From positions 434,001-498,000 of the forward strand of contig JADNRV010000002.1 of the NCBI GenBank assembly GCA_015499995.1: 64,000 nt of DNA. The letters run 5' to 3'. This stretch comes from Flammula alnicola. Taxonomy: Eukaryota > Basidiomycota > Agaricomycetes > Agaricales > Strophariaceae. Position 1 is the stretch's first letter. The number at the start of each line of letters is the position of its first letter. Under the pieces are notes generated by a model, which had not been told where the DNA came from, searched no databases, and worked only from the letters and a program-made list of their open reading frames with translations. This document shows positions 59,330 to 64,000 of the stretch, in pieces. Made by a program: the position numbers and the translations under genes.

Positions 59330-62249
59330 CTATCCGGTCAAGGTCTTGAGCTCAGCTAATCTAGCCTTCATCTTGGGGCTGCAGATATATTATCAAAGCA
59401 CGGTCAAGATATCAAAGAAGAAGAAACTCACACTTCCAGCAATCTAGTCTCCAGATCCTGTTTCTCTTCTTGAAGAGCCAAACGCTTCTCGGCGTCGAGT
59501 TTGGTACTAAAAGTTTGGTTAGAAGATAAGACAACGTTAATGTTAAGAGCAACGCACAAAACGTAGCCTCCTTGTCCGTCATAATGCAGGATAAGAGCAT
59601 GGTATTTCCATAAGGATGGGCGATGAGAGACGGTGAGGAGGGTGATGTTTAGCTTCGCAGCGTATTCCATCATCATTCCCTCTATTTCTGGTGGTACCAG
59701 CGATGTTGCTTCGTCCAAGACAGCATACTACGGTCCAAAGTCGTCAGAACTAATATTGACAATGAATAATTGTTACACCTACTTTGGGCTTGTGATAGAA
59801 CAGTCGCGCCCACGCGATCCTCTGCTGATCACCCCCGCTTAGAGTTTCACGCCACTCCTTGACAGCATCCCATCCACCCTCACGTCTGATAATGTCACCC
59901 ATTTGGACAACGGTCAAAATTCGCGACAAATCATCGTCTGTGACGCCACCTAATTTCTGACTCAGTACGGTCTTGTCTAACAGCAAAATGTAAAACATAC
60001 GTTTGTCCATGACTGCTTTGGAATGAGGATAGATCACTTGATCTCTCAGCGTGCCCAGCGGAAGATATGGTCGCTGAGGAATCAAGATGAATTGCGATGA
60101 CGCCGGTTTGTGCACGACGCCTCCATACACAGGCCACAGGCCACCCAAAATCCTGAACAACGACGATTTTCCACAACCTTAAAACAAAGGTCAACTTTCT
60201 ATAGGAATTAATATGACCATGCGGACAAACCGTTAGGTCCGACTATAAGTAGATTTTGCTAAAGACTCAGGTTATTAAAGCATACGTAGATGATCTTGGA
60301 ATGAACGTACACCAGGTTTTATGTGGAAACTGAGCGCCTTGACTAGAACATCGCCATTCGGTGTTACAATTGGTACACGGTCAAATCGGATATCTTCAGA
60401 TTCAATAACCTCTCCGCGACCTTTCAGAACTAATGATGGATTCTCAGCCACGGGATTGTTTCCTTCTGCGAGCACTCACTGATCTCATTTCCATCCTTGG
60501 CTGCGCTGTTCACGAGCGCTTTCTGGAATTTGCCTTGGCGTACATCTTTCATCGTATCGAGGAGTTGAGACACACGCGCGGTGTATCCCGCCAACTCTGA
60601 GAGATCCTTGTACGAGTACATAACCCGACCGAAAGCATCTAATTTAACAGATATTCATAAGCATCAGTTCACTGCCAACGCGAGAGAAGTGAATGACCTC
60701 ACCAGACGAGGATAACAGAAGACGACGATTTGTTACGAATCCTAGACGATGGCATTTAACGCGAGCAAGGGCTGACGATGTATAAGAATTACCCTCTGTA
60801 CGTCCTCCCAGGTCCAGCTTTTCGGTACCAGGAAGTTGACGAATACAGGTATACCGCACAAAATAAGCTGAGAAGCTGTTAGGGCCATTTTTTAAAACAA
60901 CCGTCAAGACGAAGAAACGCACTCCAAAGCTTCCCCACAGCCATTTAATGATACCTTCCTCCACGCATCCAAACCACCAACGCCGGCGCAAAACATTATT
61001 CTCGTGCGCGATCAAAGAGGCATACTCTCGTTCAATAAGCATCTTCTCAGTTTCCTCGCCCCTCATGAAAGCAATTTCTTCTGAGAATTCGACAAGGCGA
61101 GAATGCGTATGGCGTAACGATCCAGACATTTGCGCCGACAGAGCAGTGTACATGCCAAATGGTGGTGTCATATAGCGTACTGCCAAGATGTTAGTATATA
61201 GTTAGCCGCCATTATATTGAAGCTCACACAACATAGCGGATAACTGAACAAAGAATGTCAGTGCCATAACACCTTCGGCACCGACATTCTGTGAGAGTTG
61301 ATAGTTATAGAGGATGACATCAAGAACGGGTTTTGCCAAATTCGCATACATGGCGGCGAGATGGTTAGAGAAGCGCTGGATGTCGTGGGTGATCATTCTG
61401 TAGAAGACGGGTCATTTTTGCGGCTACTGTATAGAGTATTTGAAAATAATCACTGGTCGGGATTCTTTATCCTATCGTCCAAATTGGCTGTTTAAAAAGT
61501 CAGATTGTGCTAGGTTGAAGAACAATGCAAGACGAACATAGTTTATAATACACCTTTCCATCCGGACCTTCTCCTTCCTCGCCAAGGTACTGTTTCATCA
61601 CCTCTGTCGTAAGGCGAGTGCGATATGCTATAGAGAGCTTGTTCTGAATGTATGAGAGCCAACTATTTGTCCAGGTCGCTGGAATCGCAACGAGGAGCCA
61701 GCGAAGTATATTCCAAAAGAACTGAAGGGGTTGTGCCCGCACAAGGCTAGCTACTATCCTATTGAAACCGTTTAATATAAACTTTGGAAGAAAGTACGCT
61801 AGCGTACTTTCCATCAAGCGCTGCAACATATAGGGAAATCGCTGTCCTGAAGACCAGCAAACTTGAGTGCATGAAGAGAAGTAGCGCTTCTTTCGATCTT
61901 ATGCTGGGTATCACGATACGCAATATTTGCCGGAGCCGTTGAAAAAATAGGGCGTCTACCTGCAAATGGAATTATGATGAAATGTAATCCAGGAGAGCAG
62001 AAGAATACATACTGCTACCCGTTCTGGTTTGCCCTCTTCTCCTTTCCCTTGCTTGGAACGACCTTTCTCAACTGAGGAGGTTGAAGGTTTGCTAGAGAGT
62101 CCTGCATAGGAGGCACCGAGAATATAGGCGATGAAAGATATGTTCAAGAAGCGTTGGACCAGGGGACGGTGAACCGAATACACCTTTAGAGCATTGGTTA
62201 TCTTTTCGTTGGAACTCTTTGAAAGTCGCAGAGAGGGAAATGAGGCCAT
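59330..62249 (-). CDS. peroxisomal-type ABC half-transporter (ABCD/PXA family)
   Basis: ATG at 62249 ([13 protein letters not shown]). The N-terminal half has membrane helices, and the ABCD-type EAA-like segment [19 protein letters not shown]. The nucleotide-binding domain has VDRF-like strand [20 protein letters not shown], Walker A VGPNGCGKSS (split by an intron), Q-loop [18 protein letters not shown], signature [16 protein letters not shown] and Walker [12 protein letters not shown], then [10 protein letters not shown] (H-loop). The C-terminal joint near 59450 is uncertain; a likely end is at 59330 ([12 protein letters not shown]). Family members import very-long-chain fatty acyl-CoA into peroxisomes as dimers. 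The many exons keep frame. Confidence 0.88.
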
Positions 62250-62878
62250 CACCCAAGCCTACTAAAGAGTGGGGACGAAAGATGTGGCGTCGATTTGGAG
62301 ATGGCTAGGGTGCTTTGAGGGCGCTGTCAATGATGTTTAAAGCAGAACGGATCTACATACATAGTGCTCTTTGCCATGTGATAATCATTGCATCATAGGC
62401 CATGGTAGAAACTTGGGAAGAAACACTTACATACGATCAGCATATATCAAGTGACATATGAAGAATTATTGAGAAAGTCCAGTGTTTGAGGATGACGAAA
62501 TTTTATAGTGTACTTATACTAGTGACATTTTGCGACTTGGACTTGGACTGGATGGGCATTTACAAAAGCCAAGCGCCAGTGAGTGAATCGTGACAGAGCC
62601 TCATCGATGACGTAAGTTCTCGGAATTCGCCGAATGCCGTTTCAACGGCAAGGCGGTCGGTTTATCTTACATTTCGGATAATTCCGACATATGCGTTCTC
62701 GGCGACGTCGTGTTCCAGGCCCCAGTTCCGACGGGTCAGACTTTGCGCCACGCCTCTCTTCTTTCTCATTCCCTTTGGCGCCCAGGATTTCGAGCTGGTT
62801 AGAAGAACGTCTTTCCAATCCATTGAAGGACAGGCTTTCACGCCTTTTAAGTGAAGTGTTGGTGCCGTCCTGAGGGTC
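62250..62878. promoter_or_regulatory. divergent intergenic region
   Basis: About 630 bases between the starts of the ABC transporter (minus) and the PRELI gene (plus). Short open stretches show no motif. Probably both promoters; no specific site claimed. Confidence 0.4.
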
Positions 62879-63691
62879 ATGAGATTCTTCTCACAGTCCT
62901 TCGTTTACGAGTTGCGTTTTTATCTTGCTTAAATTTCTGAACTACCCGCTCACTCTCTGCGACAGTGATTCCTGGTCAATCGTCGCCTTAGCCTTCTTCC
63001 TTCGATACCCAAACCCTTATGCGTCGCATGTTATTTCATGTGATGTCATCTCGCGCGACCACACTCCTTCAGGCTCCTTAGTAACTACTAGACTCATCCT
63101 CAAGAAAGGAACTATGCCGAGATGGTTTCCAAAAGGCATAGTCTCAAGGGCTGAGTCTTGGGTTATTGAGGAGAGTGAGGTCGACCCATACGGAAAGGTG
63201 GTACGATGTGTGACCAAGAATTTGGATCATGTTAAAGTCATGCAAGTCGAGGAATCGGTCCGTTTTGCTCAAAATACGGAGGGGTATGTCCTGTCAACTC
63301 CCCGCATCAGTTTCTCTCATCTGCATTGTTAGAAAAACCTTGCAACACACGGAGGCCAGGGTTGTATCTAGATTCGGATGGGGACTCACTAAGAGAATCG
63401 AAAATCATGGCTTGACACGCTTCAAAGCCAATATGCAACGGGTATGACTTGAGTTATTATCATATGCTTTTGCATTTTCTAACCCACGTCTTCCAGTCTC
63501 GTGAAGGAGTTAGTCTTATTCTCAACCTCCTTCGACAATCACGTCTCCAGCCCATGACACTTGGCGCAGAAAATCTACACGAAACCTTACCGGTGGCTGA
63601 AATGAAGGTCGATGAGAGTGAAAGCGCAGGAGACAAAACCATGTGGACCAAGTTCAAGATCTGGATGCGCCGGCCCCCACCCACAGTCTGA
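62879..63691 (+). CDS. PRELI/MSF1-domain lipid-transfer protein (Ups family)
   Basis: ATG at 62879 (MRFFSQSFVYDDSWSIVALAF, spliced). The PRELI/MSF1 signature follows: FLRYPNPYASHVISCDV, SGSLVTTRLILKKGTMP, ESWVIEESEVDP, VRCVTKNLDHVKVMQVEES and RFGWGLTKRIENHGLTRFKAN. Introns near 62917-62968, 63282-63331 and 63439-63497 fit. Ups/PRELI proteins act in the mitochondrial intermembrane space with Mdm35, moving phosphatidic acid or phosphatidylserine. Which Ups (1, 2 or 3) cannot be told. About 210 residues. Confidence 0.88.
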
Positions 63692-63887
63692 ATAACGAAC
63701 AGTCTTCGAGATTCAAAATGCATACGATTCGCAGTTCGACTCAGACAATCCTTTGATATCTGTACTATTAGCTTGTTTTACTGCAATTAGTCCTTATTTA
63801 AATAATGCGCTGTATGAATGTAATTTCTCTCCCCGCTTACCAACGACGTGTTACACGGCAAGAACCCATGAGAAGTTAACTGCGGGT

Positions 63888-63988
63888 ATGAGAAATACGG
63901 ATGTCATGGTGTGTATATTTTTTGCTCTTTCCCTGGTAGTCTCATGCCGAGCCGCTGAGTTGCCGGTCCGTGGGCTGAGAGTGACCAG
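63888..63988 (+). CDS. 5' exon of a secreted-protein gene (partial)
   Basis: ATG at 63888 encodes a signal peptide (MVCIFFALSLVVSCRAA core), then ELPVRGLRVTR and a GTAAGC donor at 63989. The gene continues beyond the window. Product unknown; a secreted enzyme is plausible. Confidence 0.6.
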
Positions 63989-64000
63989 GTAAGCTATTTT

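Overview
The window is nuclear DNA of a filamentous basidiomycete, most likely an Agaricomycete. Genes are split by many short introns (about 40-75 nt, GT-AG, one GC-AG), lie close together on both strands, and encode a standard fungal housekeeping set. Helitron rolling-circle transposons are abundant. There are no bacterial operons, CRISPR arrays or recognisable tRNA/rRNA genes.

Layout. 1-9984, gene-dense: 3' end of a SURF1/Shy1 gene, a frame-broken membrane-protein gene, an unrecognised minus-strand gene, BDP1 (TFIIIB) and an NDUFA9/Coq11-like atypical SDR. 10081-29898, a nested mobile-element island. 30102-63988, gene-dense again: MFS transporter, flavin oxidoreductase, fructosamine kinase, RPB2, a PTM1-like membrane protein, sorting nexin 4, REV7, a beta-lactamase-fold hydrolase, a UbiB/ADCK kinase, glycogenin, a small charged protein, octanoyltransferase, ATP11, a zinc-finger gene, a peroxisomal-type ABC half-transporter, a PRELI protein and the 5' end of a secreted-protein gene.

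The island can be read as nested insertions. Helitron G (3' end 10081) carries, four bases inside its 5' end, a ~150-bp mini-Helitron E. Helitron F is inserted four bases inside the 5' end of E. E is also split by a 6,672-bp two-gene DNA transposon (10911-17582). That transposon has 9-bp target duplications (CGTTAGCCT), matching tips (TAGGCTCG/TAGACTCG) and ~200-bp imperfect inverted ends. It carries a DUF6589-like protein and a divergent RecQ helicase. A second mini-Helitron C (144 bp, complete) shows what E looked like before insertion. To the right lies a large Helitron (about 18516-29101) with a Rep-helicase gene. That gene is broken by a 1,489-bp gene-less LTR element (233-bp LTRs, 5-bp duplication GAATG) and by one in-frame stop. 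A 797-bp Helitron B abuts its 5' end base-to-base.

Several otherwise conserved genes (the 1.0-4.2 kb gene, BDP1, REV7, the beta-lactamase-like gene, the zinc-finger gene, the RecQ 3' end) show apparent -1 frame slips, mostly at homopolymers. I read these as under-called bases in the assembly rather than decay.
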